Positions 1 to 10,750 are shown, counted from the first letter of the stretch. The stretch: DNA of 64,000 nucleotides from Hyposmocoma kahamanoa (GCF_003589595.1 NW_020653337.1:5464055-5528054); one strand, 5' to 3'. Numbers and translations are program-made. The notes: generated by a model from the sequence alone, not told the origin.

Positions 1-1130
1 TAGTTCTTTTACCTGTTATAATTTCGATATCCGATAAATCGGTATAAAATCATCACCGACACCTCTAGGTGTGGTATGCTTCCAGAGACGCATGAATCGC
101 GTGAGCGGATAAGGCATATAGTTACCCAGCTGAGATTTTATACTAGGTAGTAACAATGATTGAAAGCATAGTAATATACGGTACAAGTTCAAATTTTGTT
201 ATGTGGGGGTGGAGAGCTAGAAGGTCGGAGTGGAAAGAAACTGCGAGAGTTTGGACGTGGTAGAGTGAGAAATATAAGTGTAGTGTGAAGGTGAAAATAG
301 GACAAGATGGAGACACGAAGTTGGAGGCCTCTGCCCTCGACTCTTGGTGACTGAAGATAGAGGTGTAGAACCGAAGAGCGTACAGTACAGCGAGGTTGTA
401 AGCTAGATAGTAGCTGTAGAGCGGAACCAGATGGCAGCGAGGAATGAGGACGAGACGGCGGTGGTGGTGCAGCTGTGGATTATATCATTTTGTACTCTGA
501 GGTGGAGTTCTACATCATCTTGAGCGTCGGCGTCAGTTACTCCTACTGCTTCAAACTGGCTTGGTGAGGCACGCAGTCAGTAAACGTGAAGACCAAGTTT
601 AGCGTCAGGCAATCGAGGAACTGGTCATCAGGCAGGCGCGTAAGCGCGGTAGAATAATGCCAGGTGTTCTCCAGGTGGCTTCGAAAAGGTGAGACTTCGT
701 ATGTTTACTAGATCTAATGAAGACTAGACGCCTCCAAGGTCGTCAAGAATGACGAGCATTTAGTAGAGCGAGAGAGAGCATCGAAATTCGAATAGCCAAT
801 TTTGAATTTGAAATGAGGAACCAAAATGTGAACAGCCAGAGGCGGAAACGCTTCTACTGCTAAGATTGCATATCAAAGGAAGGAATAATTTATAGGATAA
901 TCTATGCAAGAATAGATAGTAGAGGGGTAACATATCTGTCAATCAATGTCAACATATAAAAATATTAAATACGAATTAAATATTTTCTAAAGTGAAATTG
1001 ATGTAATAGTACGTAATTAGCTTTGGAAAAACGAATTGAAAATTCAGAGATACTATCAGTACGATAGAATATGCCAAGGTCGGGAGATCAGACATGAAAA
1101 CTAAATAAATTGTCAAAATGGGAGAAATAG
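1..1130. other. Non-genic stretch with purine-rich + strand
   Basis: No gene is recognised. From about 180 to 720 the + strand is clearly enriched in G and A, with many gag, gaa and gtg runs, and is less A+T-rich than the rest of the window. ORFs are short and match nothing I know. It could be an untranslated or noncoding transcript or part of an unrecognised transposon. 940-1130 is ordinary AT-rich DNA. Confidence 0.4.
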
Positions 1131-1138
1131 GTTACAAT

Positions 1139-1506
1139 CTTAGAATAATAACGCATAGAATGATAGTTTCATATCAAACGAACTGTCACAAGTGAGGCAA
1201 AAATCAAATTCATGTAGGCTAGTTTTAGTAGTAGGTTAATTTTCGGTTTTAGTGAATATTTATATAAAAATACAAGTTAAAATGCGTTACTTCTTTGTGG
1301 AATGTGATATTTTATGTTTGTCTGACGTATTTTTACACTCATTTACCGCACATTTCGTCATTTTTAGCTAAAATTCTTGATCTGGTCGCGGTGCAAGTTG
1401 ACCTTGAGCACTGAAGGCCCGCCCGCTCCTGTTGGCCCTTTGGGCGCGCTTCAATTTGCCTCACTTAGCGTGTGCGGACTAGGTTTCTATGCGTTATTAC
1501 TCTAAG
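1139..1506 (-). mobile_element. P-MITE copy 1 (P-superfamily MITE with THAP exon remnant)
   Basis: A 368-bp insertion bounded by near-identical terminal inverted repeats that begin cttagaataataacgcatag. It is flanked by a perfect 8-bp target duplication, GTTACAAT, at 1131-1138 and 1507-1514. On the minus strand an ATG at 1361 opens a reading frame starting MTKCAVNECKNTSDKHK, the Cys-X4-Cys start of a THAP zinc finger. A 10-bp deletion relative to the copies at 38626 and 51026 then breaks the frame. THAP at the N-terminus plus 8-bp duplications is the known signature of P-element transposases, so this is read as a non-autonomous P derivative that kept the first coding exon. Confidence 0.88.
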
Positions 1507-1514
1507 GTTACAAT

Positions 1515-1794
1515 AGCAAATTTAAGTAATTTAGACACTAATTTTATAGTCAATATTAGTTGGAACTCTTTCAGGAATCAGGAAAAGTAAAGTTTCTTTC
1601 ATGAGTTCGTATTAGTTGTATAACTTTCATATATAATAGCACTTTTGAAAGAAGATCACATGCGGCGTTATTAACCAAGGGTGCGCAATTTATGTCTATG
1701 GTTTAGATCCATAAAAATACATTAATTTTCAATGAAAACGGGCTCAAAGTTACGGTAAAATATACGAAACATACTTGGATAATATTTATTTCTC
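1515..1794. other. No recognised feature
   Basis: AT-rich DNA between a P-MITE and an R7 repeat; nothing identified. Confidence 0.5.
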
Positions 1795-2497
1795 AAATAT
1801 GCTCGGAAACGTTTGCATTACTTTAAAAAAACGAACACGGAAAGTTTGTCTTTTATGGACCATGAGACTTCTTCCCGGCCAAGGCCTGCAAAGTAAGTAT
1901 GAAAATCAATTACTGTCCCCTTCTCTAAACTTTTAAATCTAATTCTGTAAACAGGCTAAAGAAAAACTCATACAGCCAACTGCCCAGTGTTCATAACTGC
2001 CAGAATTAAAAATACCTACATGTACCGATTACTTCAAATAGAACAGAATGACGGTAACATGTAACCTAATGTGTTTTGGTATGTTTTTGTTTTTTCATTT
2101 TTTTTGTATTTTGGTCGCGAAAATGAATGCTACTGAGCTAGAGAGAAGAGCGATAACGAAGTTACAATAATATATACACATTCAAACACGTCATCAGAAG
2201 GTCAGCAAACTACTGCTAATGTGCCTGGAAAATCATTAATTTTTTTTAGAAATTGTATTGTATAAATTTTATAATATTAAATTTTTATTATTTAAAATTA
2301 ATATATTTTTAACTTTTTCTATTATACGTCTTCCTCTCTTTAGTCTTTTATATTTCCTCACATTGTTTGAGAAAAATTCTATACATGCCTCTGTGGGAAC
2401 GGGGATTGCTTGACTCGTATTAAAGCCTCGCTAGCGCTCGTCCTTGCAACTCATACTCGTCCAGCAATCCCTTACTTTCCGGCCTCTGCAATAATGT
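1795..2497 (-). mobile_element. R7 repeat copy 1 (unidentified transposon, ~0.7 kb)
   Basis: Reverse-complement homologue of 31793-32480, with both divergence and indels. Two stretches keep the same reading frame in both copies. One (about 2400-2490, minus) reads LLQRPESKGLLDEYELQGR. The other (about 1860-1900, minus) follows a tttgcag splice-acceptor-like site and reads ALAGKKSHGP then stop. Differences in the second stretch fall at silent third positions. The similarity to 31793-32640 stops near 1795, so this copy lacks the ~160-bp tail found at 32480-32640 and again at 60025-60180. The superfamily is not recognised. Confidence 0.7.
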
Positions 2498-3327
2498 ACT
2501 ATAAATTATTACAAGTAAGACTACTAAAATCTATTGTGCTAAAAATAAATATAGAAATGACAGGAACAGCTTGTTCCTATCCTGCTGTGGTACCATAAAT
2601 ATATACATAATTTGTGATGAAATAGGTAAAATCGCCAAGTTAAAACCAGTGACAAGAATTGGTGTAGGTTCTGCGTAATCTAAATTACTTACCAATGTAT
2701 GTTCTTCCTCCATACAAGTTATTGTAAGTAATAAATACACAATAATAAGTAATGTAGAAGTAATTGTTAAATTATGGTAGGCGTTTTGGAGAATAAATGT
2801 TACCATTACTGCTTAATAAATTACAAAGCGACATTCTTGATAAACTTCTAGGTAAACCAGAAAACTGTAAAGAAGTCCTTAAATCACATTGCACACCAGT
2901 ATTCTGTTAATATATTTTTTTCACCTCACTAGCTCGGAAAGGCTTTCTTTCTCATCAGAAATTTACGCGCAAAAGGGTTTTTGAAACTCGAACTTAACGA
3001 TGGACAAAAAAGCATAATGACACATTATTTACATTTTCGCATTATTATTACATATATTATTTAATGTAATATAAATCCGTTGGTATATTTTATTCCTATT
3101 ATTGCTGACATTAAATTGACAACGATAACTAATTTTGTTTATTAAATTATTATAATTTGTCGAAGAATTAAACTGATTTGTTATATTATAGTTCAACTGT
3201 TTTTCTTTCATCTACCATTTTGCTCGCCATAGTGAGGTGAAAAGTTGTGTTTCTCTTGACAGCAATGTTGTTTTGCGTCTCATGACTTGAAACCCTCGCG
3301 ACGCGCAGGATTCTATTTATAAGAATC
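2498..3327. other. AT-rich, no recognised gene
   Basis: Low-complexity AT-rich DNA. The 60-90 aa ORFs here have skewed composition (Asn, Ile, Leu and Tyr rich), as expected from AT-rich noncoding DNA. Confidence 0.5.
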
Positions 3328-3330
3328 TTA

Positions 3331-3517
3331 GGGTCATATTCCAGAACTCTACTCAATGCTCAAGTCAGGATTTGAGCAGACTTGAGTATGATTTCAAGCA
3401 CTGGGAATACGACCCTAATGGCAAGGACTTGAGTATGATTTTCAGTGTTCACTGCAATACTCACTGCAATACTCACGTCCTGACTTGAGCATTGAGTAGA
3501 GTTCTAGAATACGACCC
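3331..3517. mobile_element. Harbinger-type MITE copy 1
   Basis: A 187-bp element with ~40-bp terminal inverted repeats (38 of 40 match), starting gggtcatattccagaactct and ending with its complement. It is flanked by the trinucleotide TTA at 3328-3330 and 3518-3520. A 3-bp TTA/TWA duplication is characteristic of PIF/Harbinger elements. A related copy lies at 55342-55469. No coding capacity. Confidence 0.78.
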
Positions 3518-3566
3518 TTAGAATCCTTTGCTTGCTCAGCTTTCAATACAAGCACTCGCCTCTAAC

Positions 3567-3590
3567 AACAACTGCGAAGTTGTTGTTGTA
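3567..3590. repeat. Short perfect hairpin
   Basis: aacaacaact, four bases, then its exact complement agttgttgtt: a 10-bp stem with a gcga loop. A similar tgcgaagt motif follows at about 3597-3604. No function assigned. Confidence 0.5.
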
Positions 3591-3610
3591 CGAAGACTGC
3601 GAAGTCTCGC

Positions 3611-4187
3611 ACAACAAATAAGTATTTAGACGCCTGATAGCATGTGACGGCAGCGATACATAATCTTTTGAGGTTATAATTCGTTGTTTTAAGTGTATAA
3701 TTTAAAAACTGTGTAACAATCGTGATGGTTTCACGTAGATGTTTGTAAGGTTCACTCGAGATTTTTTTATAATTTCCTAACAGAAGTAAGTTATCTAGAT
3801 CGAGAACAAAACATAATTACAGTAACGTTGAATCCAGTTCGCGTGTCGAGAGCCATCTAGTGGTAACGAAGATTTACAAGACAGGGAACATTTCACCCTT
3901 CGTACTGTTGATACATTGATTTGTTGATATTGTTCTTTTATTGCAATTAAATGGTCTAATCCAGTTATCCATACATATAGAATACATATTAAAGGTACAA
4001 TGTTTTATTATTACTAACTAACGGAACAAGATCCGTTAATGTATAGCTTGATGTTATATTGATGTGCTACCATCCGACTAGCTGTGCAGACGTTTTCGTG
4101 CGCGCAAACATTACTATGGAATTTACTTACTTTTTTACGTTACTTAGTTAAGTAATTATTCAAAGATCACAAAATCATAAAGATCTG
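3611..4187. other. No recognised feature
   Basis: AT-rich unique-looking DNA with no coding or repeat signal I can support. Confidence 0.45.
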
Positions 4188-4326
4188 AGAGCACTGCCTA
4201 TAATTTCACCAGCACCTTTACCCTTCAAAACTTGAACGCAGTAATGGTCACATTACGGCTTGGCGGCAGAAATAGGTAAGGTGACAATACTTCCATGGAC
4301 GAAATCTTTAACAACGAGTTCTACTG
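4188..4326 (-). mobile_element. R3 LINE/SINE-like repeat fragment (a)
   Basis: The 5' half of R3, a ~290-bp family present about 16 times here. The full element runs from gagctccttgtgaaagag through ggcgcagtggcagtg to accatcaggcgcacgacttg and an A-rich end. The end resembles the 3' ends of abundant lepidopteran non-LTR elements (from memory). This copy carries ggcggcagaaataggtaagg in minus orientation and lacks the 3' end. Confidence 0.75.
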
Positions 4327-5145
4327 TTAAAAAATATAAATGCATAATGATGTATAGGTAGATATAATTACGGTATTCCTGTAAAATAAACCTTTAAAAG
4401 TAAATAGCAAGACGATAGCATTTGTTTTTTTGTTTTGCATAAACACTTAAATAGGTGGACTAAGTTATCAAAGCGTACTTAAAAAAATGAAACCCGAAGC
4501 CCATTAATGACGAGGCAGTACATTACGTACACTTGTTCCACTCGTTAGTCCGGACTCCATTTGTTTGCCACAACGCGACCTAATCCCTGGATTGTACAGG
4601 ATAATCTGGGATCAAGAATCATGACACTATTGTTGTAAGTGTGAAACTGCCACAAATACGCCTACAGCTTACAGCCCCCAATGTATACACCCCGAGATAA
4701 GGAAAAGCATGGTAAATCCAACTCTATGTTCTTAAATTTAAGTTCGAACCGTCAAATAGACATTGGAAATTCTATTTTTAGGATTGCGTAGTCAAACTAC
4801 GAACCTGCAACTCCTATTTTCAACTTTCAATTTAGTGTAAATATAAGTATTTCAAAATGCAACAATAAATGTCAGCACGAATCCATATTTGTACGTCAGA
4901 CAAACAATATTGCACCCAATGCAAGAAATATCACAATCAAAAACATTTTTTACTTGGTCGACAAGCAAGCTTGACCTAATTTCTAAATTAAGCACTATTT
5001 ATTCATCCATAAGGCAGATTCCCTTGATAAGAACTAGTAACAAGCTCTAGAAATTACTCTTTGTAAAAAAAAGCACCTTTGGTGCTTGGCGGTGTCTGCA
5101 AAATTATAATTTTTTAGGGGAGAGGGTCCAAAGATTCTATGAACA
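4327..5145. other. No recognised feature
   Basis: AT-rich DNA. At 4892-4912 gtacgtcagacaaacaatat faintly resembles P-MITE internal sequence, but too briefly to call. Confidence 0.4.
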
Positions 5146-5416
5146 TAAAAAACCGACCTCAAAAGTTCATGGAATTACATCTATTCGCCAAGTTTTATTG
5201 AAATCGGTCACCGGAAAGTGGGCGAAACCGGATTCATCCCCTAGTTTGCCACCTTTTATCTTCAAATTTAAATGAGACCACTACTGAGGTACCCTCTTTC
5301 CAACAAAAAAAAAGAATCATGAAAACCGGTTCGCGATTGCCGGAGTTATCGCGTAACATATACATACAAAAACAATACAATAGAATTGAGAACCTCCTCC
5401 TTTTTTAAGTCGGATT
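5146..5416 (-). mobile_element. R4 repeat copy
   Basis: R4 is a ~300-bp family whose + sense starts aaccgacttcaaaaaaggag, passes through cgcgataactccg, attctttttttgttggaaag and ccgatttcaataaaacttgg, and ends in a ggtcggtttttt-like tract. This copy is nearly full length in reverse. Recurrence at 7112, 23417, 25581, 27738, 42108 and 43001 defines the family. No ORF; it may be a non-autonomous element or a LINE 3' end. Confidence 0.8.
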
Positions 5417-5422
5417 AAAATG

Positions 5423-5626
5423 AATAACGCACACACTCATAGGGCCGCACTAGGAAAACCCTGTATCGCGGGTGCCATGGATTAACACTTAGACAAACTC
5501 TCGAGAGAAGTAAACGTGGGCCATACAAATATTTCTCCCGGTCCGGGAATCGAACCCAGGGTGCCGAGTATCCACTCGGCATGGCAGACCAGCATGGTAA
5601 CCATTTGGCTACGGAGGCAGTTATAA
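5423..5626 (-). mobile_element. tRNA-derived SINE (R2) copy 1
   Basis: Reading the minus strand, an A-box-like ctccgtagccaaatggttac is followed by a B-box ggttcgattcccgg, then a shared body and a 3' end with gtgtgtgcg. Four similar copies in the window (also 6542, 12205, 26225) make this a tRNA-derived SINE family. An extra hairpin, gccgagt-atcc-actcggc, lies between the boxes only in this copy. It directly abuts the R4 repeat on its left. Confidence 0.82.
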
Positions 5627-5696
5627 TTAGACAATAACTTTTTATGCTTATATAGGAGAGTCATAAAATTTCACATAATGCTTATTTCATGTTTGA

Positions 5697-5726
5697 CTGC
5701 CTCCTTGGCCGAAGTGTTTATATATC
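5697..5726 (+). mobile_element. SINE R2 head fragment
   Basis: ctgcctccttggccgaagtg matches the 5' A-box segment of R2; the rest is absent. A probable remnant. Confidence 0.4.
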
Positions 5727-5893
5727 AAGATCAAGATATCCTCTATCTCTCAAAGTAATTAAAACTATCTCTAAAAGTTCAAATTACTTAGTGAACATTT
5801 TTAATAGCATTTTTATTGATCTCAATAAATTTTAATTTATTATAGTCATTACTAAAAATTGGAATAGGCAGTATACATAACCTTACCTGAACG

Positions 5894-6168
5894 CATTGAC
5901 TTACAAATAAATGGACGACGGGTCTAATACAAAAACCACGATAAAAATGTCCCAAGTCAACCTATTTAAACGTAGTGAATATGAAAAAGCTAAAACGTTG
6001 AATTTAAATTGTAATATCATCGCAGTACTGTCTAATGTTGCTTGTTTCGCTGTCAGTCGAACAAACGAAGACTAAAGCGTGAATGACGCTCTGTATACGA
6101 TTTTAACGCCCTATAAGTTCGGACACTTTTTAGCGCGGACCCGACGTCCATATAATTGTAAGTCAATG
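5894..6168. mobile_element. 8-bp-TSD MITE (M8) copy 1
   Basis: A 275-bp element with terminal inverted repeats cattgacttacaa/ttgtaagtcaatg. It is flanked by the perfect 8-bp duplication CCTGAACG at 5886-5893 and 6169-6176. It is the inverted homologue of 49466-49751. Eight-base duplications fit hAT, P or Merlin-type transposases. No coding capacity is apparent; the ORF over it (6053-6268) runs out of the element. Confidence 0.88.
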
Positions 6169-6176
6169 CCTGAACG

Positions 6177-6541
6177 TCAAAAAAGTTTATTACATGATTA
6201 TTACACTCCCGGACACATAATTCGAGCCACCTCGCATTTTCGGCACTAAATGCCCTACACTTAAACAATGTTTGATTGAAACTAGTATACTAAAAGTCTT
6301 TTCCATAAATCCTTGGATTCACGAAACCGGGGTGAAAACTTTTTCTTCGACGATAACACTACTCTTGTAAAGTGGATAATATCTCAAAAGACCTTATGAT
6401 TTACTCCATGTGCGTGCTGCTGATCTTTTATTTTTGGGTTTTGTTAAATATATCATTAATTAAAATTTAAAATTACTTTATTTCTCAATTTGGTTCAACA
6501 ATGGTAGATCAGCTTCTGTATAAATATAGTCATTATACAAA
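6177..6541. other. No recognised feature
   Basis: AT-rich DNA. The atccttggattcacgaaacc motif near 6310 has a weak echo at 37283, but no element boundary can be drawn. Confidence 0.4.
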
Positions 6542-6730
6542 TAATAACCGCACACACTCAACATAGCCCCGCACTAGTGAAACCCTGAGTCGCGGGTGCC
6601 ATGGACACACACAAATTACACCCAAACTAACGAGAGAAATAAATGTAGACCATACAAATACTTCTCCCGGCCCGGGAATCGAACGGGGACCTCTGCGTGG
6701 CAGTCCGGCTTGGTACCACTGAGGCTGTTA
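6542..6730 (-). mobile_element. tRNA-derived SINE (R2) copy 2
   Basis: Same family as 5423-5626. On the minus strand the B-box region reads ggtccccgttcgattcccgg and the body ends with gtgtgtgcggtt. The A-box end is truncated or mutated (aacagcctcagtggtaccaa). Confidence 0.8.
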
Positions 6731-7111
6731 ATGACTATATGCTTGTGTTGGGTAAGTTTGCAACTTCCCTAAGCTTAAAATTGAGAAATTATAACAAATT
6801 AGTGAGTTAGTTAAATAATATTAATTAATTTAGGTTAAGTAACTAGTAATTACTTTACTAAAGTAGCGGTATTATGTAAATGGTAGCGGTATATTTTAAA
6901 AAAAAGTTTATTACTTGTTAGTACAATAATAAATATTTTTTTTATTCTTTTTTTCTTCAATAATTTTGGAGTTTCATAGGAGGATAATATGATCCATTCT
7001 ATACCTAGTCCAATATCACGTTATTACATACAACTTTAAGTTGAAACAAAACGTGATTAAGCCGAAATACAGCTACGGAACACTATCAAGTGCGTATCCT
7101 ACACCCTTGTT
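6731..7111. other. AT-rich, no recognised feature
   Basis: Long A/T runs around 6860-6970; no repeat or gene signal supported. Confidence 0.45.
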
Positions 7112-7562
7112 AACCGACTACAAAAAGGAAGGAGGATCTCAATTCGACTGTGTTTTGTTTTGTATGTTTGTTACGCGATAACTCCGGTATTTGTGAACCC
7201 ATTTTCATGATTCTTTTTTGTTGGAAAGAGGGTACCTCCATATTGGTCCCATTGATTTTGAAGAAAATCATCTACCTCTAAGGGTGGCTGTTCACGCATG
7301 AAGATTCATTTTTATAAATAGCGCCTAAATTTTATTGTAAAGAGCAATTATTTGAATGATTGATTTTGCTATTCTCCAATTCAAGGCGTTTTACTCTCTC
7401 AATATACTTTGAGTAGTGAGAACCGATTTTTATTATCTCCAGTGTCAAGTCCCGTAGTGGCGAACTAGGGGATGAAACCGGGTTTGCGCACTTTCCGGTA
7501 ACCGATTTCAATAAAACTTGGTAATTAAATGTAATTCCATGTACTTTTAAGGTGGGTTTTTT
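7112..7562 (+). mobile_element. R4 repeat interrupted by a 168-bp insert
   Basis: R4 sequence runs 7112-7288 and resumes at 7457-7562 exactly where the family consensus would continue (ctaagggtggc then gaactaggggatga). The interruption, 7289-7456, is flanked by the direct repeat GTGGC at 7284-7288 and 7457-7461. That fits an insertion with a 5-bp duplication, although a repeat this short could be chance. The insert has no recognised relatives here. The 90-aa minus ORF over it mixes both sequences and is not a gene. Confidence 0.7.
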
Positions 7563-8153
7563 TAGTACTCTGAGACTGAGATTATTTATTTCTGATAAAT
7601 GCAATTTTTGTTGTCGAAAATAATGTTCCTTATTACATATAATTTTAAAATCATTTTCTGTTGTATGATTTTTAACGGAGTTACGCCATTTTGTTTTCGA
7701 GAATGGTCTATTACAGGTTTATTGATTTTTTTGTGTACACGTCTATTCAAATGCAAGTGTTATTAACAAGATTGTTATTTGTATGACCGGTTTGGGGTAG
7801 GTTTGATCAAATATTGGCAGTTGTATGTTAAATGGAGGACACGTTTGCTCTTTTCGTTACATATTTGTGCTTGATAAACTCCATGTTTGTTTTGTCACGT
7901 TGGCCTTGTGAGATTGATCAAATGTTTGTAAATGTTTGTAGATAAGGATACGGGGCAGTTTATAGTCGATTCGAGTATAAGAGGTCAAATTAAAAAAACC
8001 GTAATTCAATGGTCAAAAAATGTACCAGTGAGTGGGGCACATTGCTCGCAGAATAGACATTACCAATCCCGTAGCACAGTGACAAGGTCCAACTGGACAT
8101 ACGCGTACGTGGTCACCACTTAAGATCTCTTTGGCCCCATCGGCTATCTCGAC
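7563..8153. other. Unassigned; short ORF only
   Basis: A + ORF at 7932-8123 (63 aa, containing SSIRGQIKKTVIQWSKNVPV) has mixed, coding-like composition but no recognised family or intact neighbour. It might be a transposon scrap. The rest is AT-rich. Confidence 0.3.
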
Positions 8154-8376
8154 ACCTCCAATGAGCTCTACGCCAACTTAATTTTTTGGTTCTTTTCTAT
8201 TATTTTTTAACAGCCATATTTATTTACTAATATCATACTCCACAAATTTTGTGAAAAAAAAATAAAAAAAAACAAAAAACTAAGTTCTGAAAAAAAAAAC
8301 AAAAAGAAAATTTTCTGAAACTAAATAAAAACAGAACAGGTCCAAAAATTAAGTTGGCGTAGTGTTTAATTGGAGG
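8154..8376. repeat. Inverted-repeat (foldback) element
   Basis: An arm with acctccaat, then ctacgccaacttaatttttt, at 8154-8190 recurs inverted at about 8341-8376, with an A/T-rich centre of poly-A and poly-T blocks. The arms match over most of ~37 bases apart from a 5-6 base mismatch block. It looks like a small foldback MITE; no target duplication was found. Confidence 0.55.
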
Positions 8377-8800
8377 TACCGATCTGTTCTGCGAGGAATG
8401 TGCTCCGCCCTCTGCTCTTTTTTACCATTGAATTACGATTTTGGTTTAATTTGAACTTGTTGCGCCGCTGGATGCAAGCAGCGCAAGGCGTTGCGGCGAA
8501 GATTAGGGAAGGCCAATATTCATGGCTATGTGTCAATGGACGTCTTTCGGCTGAAATGATGTTAATCATTGTAGCGAATCGCAGCAGTCACTACCAAGCT
8601 CTTTTATATATATATTTTGTATAGTATTTTTAAGTTTACTTTTATATTTAAATTTTAAATGGAAATTTGATTGTTTTTTGCGCCTTTTCTTTACAACTGT
8701 TTCTGCTGCTAGCTGTGCTTTGTTTTCTAATAAACTGTGAGTAAATTTACTTTGGTCTTGCTCATTCTTTGATAGCACCCACCTGGACCCCATTAATACA
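8377..8800. other. Unassigned GC-richer block with overlapping ORFs
   Basis: 8380-8580 has higher GC and opposing ORFs: + 8370-8624 with LRRWMQAAQGVAAKIREGQY and − 8366-8569. Overlap on both strands and no known motif mean neither can be called. It may be a fragment of an unrecognised element. Confidence 0.3.
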
Positions 8801-9879
8801 GTCCGTTACAATGACGATGAATTCCATAGTAACGACCTCGACGGCTCACCCGTCTGCACTGTAGGCGCTGAATGAGAATGTCGCGGTAGAATCACTTGAA
8901 CTTTTCTGAATTGGTTCTGGACTGGGTGTTACAGGCGGGTGCCCCAGATTGAACTCCGTTGCTCTAATACACATAATACAAGAAATTCTCTAATTTGAGA
9001 CCACATAATTGGTGTGCTTTTCTGGCATATTAATATTATCGTCATAAATTTTGTTCATTAACTTTAACCATATTTATGGAAATGCTTTGGTCTGTTCTTT
9101 ACGCAAGTGGCATAGAGTTGAATGTAAATTTATATGTCCAGTGCCCGTAGCTTGGCAGAATATCTGTGATAAAACCCCGTGACAATATTTAATTCAGTTG
9201 ATAAATCTAAGTTTGTTTATTTGGTAATGAACTATTGTTAAAAAATTTGAAGAACAAGGACAACGATATAAAATCTTTGTCGTTTTATCATCGCTGCGAA
9301 AACAATGAAACGAAAAATGTCTTTCATCTTGTTTGTCGCGCTCAATTTTGACGTTGATAAAATTACTATGCAAAAGTTTTAAAATCAGCTGTGACCTTGT
9401 AATCTTTTGCAGTTATTGGTCGCCGGCGCTTGCGATGACATAAAAATGTGACGTTAAGGTGCTCGCCATATCCGCTATTGTGATAAAATTTTAACGTTTT
9501 ATGTAATATATAAATGTGGATATAATAGCTTTATCGAGACGGCATACTACGAGTAATACGAGTAATAATAACCTGTGGGAATATGAAATAATGCCTTCTT
9601 CACGGGCGTGAGCCTAACAACATTATAAACTGCTTATTAGTTATACAATAAGCGCTACGATCAAACCGGGCAGTCAAATTAGAAGCCAAACACGTTCGAA
9701 CGGGTGCCGTCGAGTGCAAAGCCAATACGAGCGATGCAGTTACGATGCACCTACGTTTATGCAAACAACCACTAAACCTTATGGCCCATTACGTAAACGT
9801 GTACGTTTACGGTTCCGGCCTATGGCCTTCTCTAGAAACTTCTTTATAACTTGCGACACCTAAAAATGTAGTAAAAATG
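8801..9879. other. No gene recognised; possible unique sequence
   Basis: Balanced-composition DNA without repeats I can match. 9290-9500 and 9660-9850 have less low-complexity sequence than their surroundings. A near-palindrome, cgtaaacgtgtacgtttacg, sits at about 9794-9813. Confidence 0.4.
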
Positions 9880-10150
9880 TTCGTTACAGATATAATATAC
9901 TAAGTATTATTTATACTTATACTAAGTCCTGACTTATGCTACCACCATTTCGTTTAACTAAGGTAAACGATTCTTTAATGGGGAACTGTATACGTCTTTA
10001 CAATAAGATTCCGGAGAATATGTTAAGATTATCATTTCCTAAGTTTAAAACTTACATTAAACGTATTTTAATTGAAAAGTCATATTACAAAGTTGAAGAC
10101 TACGTGTTAGATAAAGATGTATGGAAAGACCATGACAATGGAATCTAGAC
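9880..10150 (+). pseudogene. Non-LTR reverse transcriptase C-terminal fragment
   Basis: The + frame at 9936-10148 reads RLYNKIPENMLRLSFPKFKT and ends ...SYYKVEDYVLDKDVW. The pattern NxIRLYNKIPE...FKxxIKxxLxxKxYYxxxDYxxDxxxW is the extreme C-terminal tail that many insect non-LTR retrotransposon polymerases carry after the RT domain. Only ~70 residues remain, so it is a 5'-truncated dead copy. A second scrap of the same tail lies at 13520-13600. Confidence 0.65.
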
Positions 10151-10327
10151 AGATTCCACACAATTATGATTCAAAGTGCATTTAAGTTTATTTGAAAAGA
10201 GCAATCCCTAGAGTTTCTTGCTCGTTCTTCCCAGAGAGGTTGACGCAGTGAACGAGCAGCAGTATTTAAAAAAATTACATATTCAAGTGTAAAACTTTAC
10301 CTATGGAATAAAGTTAGCCTTTGAGTT

Positions 10328-10361
10328 TGACATATTCTGCAATGAACATTGAATATGTCAT
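10328..10361. repeat. 10-bp inverted repeat
   Basis: tgacatattc and its complement gaatatgtca separated by 13 bases, just downstream of a LINE fragment. Function unknown. Confidence 0.4.
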
Positions 10362-10384
10362 CAGATTATCGTTCGCTCACTTTA

Positions 10385-10750
10385 CGCGATGCTTAAAACC
10401 GCTCTAGTGTAGCAATGCGTGATTGCGAATGATTTCAATATTCGACTCGTTAGTAATTACTAATCCTGTCATTCGAATAACAAATTCGTAATCTACCAAT
10501 TTTCGGATTCGAATGATCTGAATGTTTATTCACTACTAATCCATAGATTTCATAGAACACAAGAATACTCGTGATCACCTAGCCCTCTCTGACATATGAT
10601 AAATACCGGAAATGTGACTGGGACAGGGATATTTTGATGGTGAATAATCTGGTGGAATTCCGATATAAAAATCATTCGTTTCGTGCACTGGGCGGAATGA
10701 TAGGCCCATTCGGTATCCGTAATCAAACGACGCGAATGATTGAGCTTGGA
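10385..10750 (+). mobile_element. R10 repeat copy 1
   Basis: Inverted homologue of 17005-17390. Shared landmarks are attcgactcgttagtaatta, atttcatagaacacaa and cacctagccctctctgacat. The two copies have diverged substantially. No ORF; class unknown. Confidence 0.72.

Noticed and set aside
4840..4945. Fifth P-MITE copy
   Set aside because: Only the short stretch acgtcagacaaaca is shared; no ends or duplication.
5482..5664. 60-aa minus ORF, and the similar ORFs at 12234-12440 and 26175-26422
   Set aside because: They lie within R2 SINE copies and translate the same noncoding repeat.
7332..7604. 90-aa minus ORF
   Set aside because: Spans an R4 repeat and its 168-bp insert; chimeric noncoding sequence.
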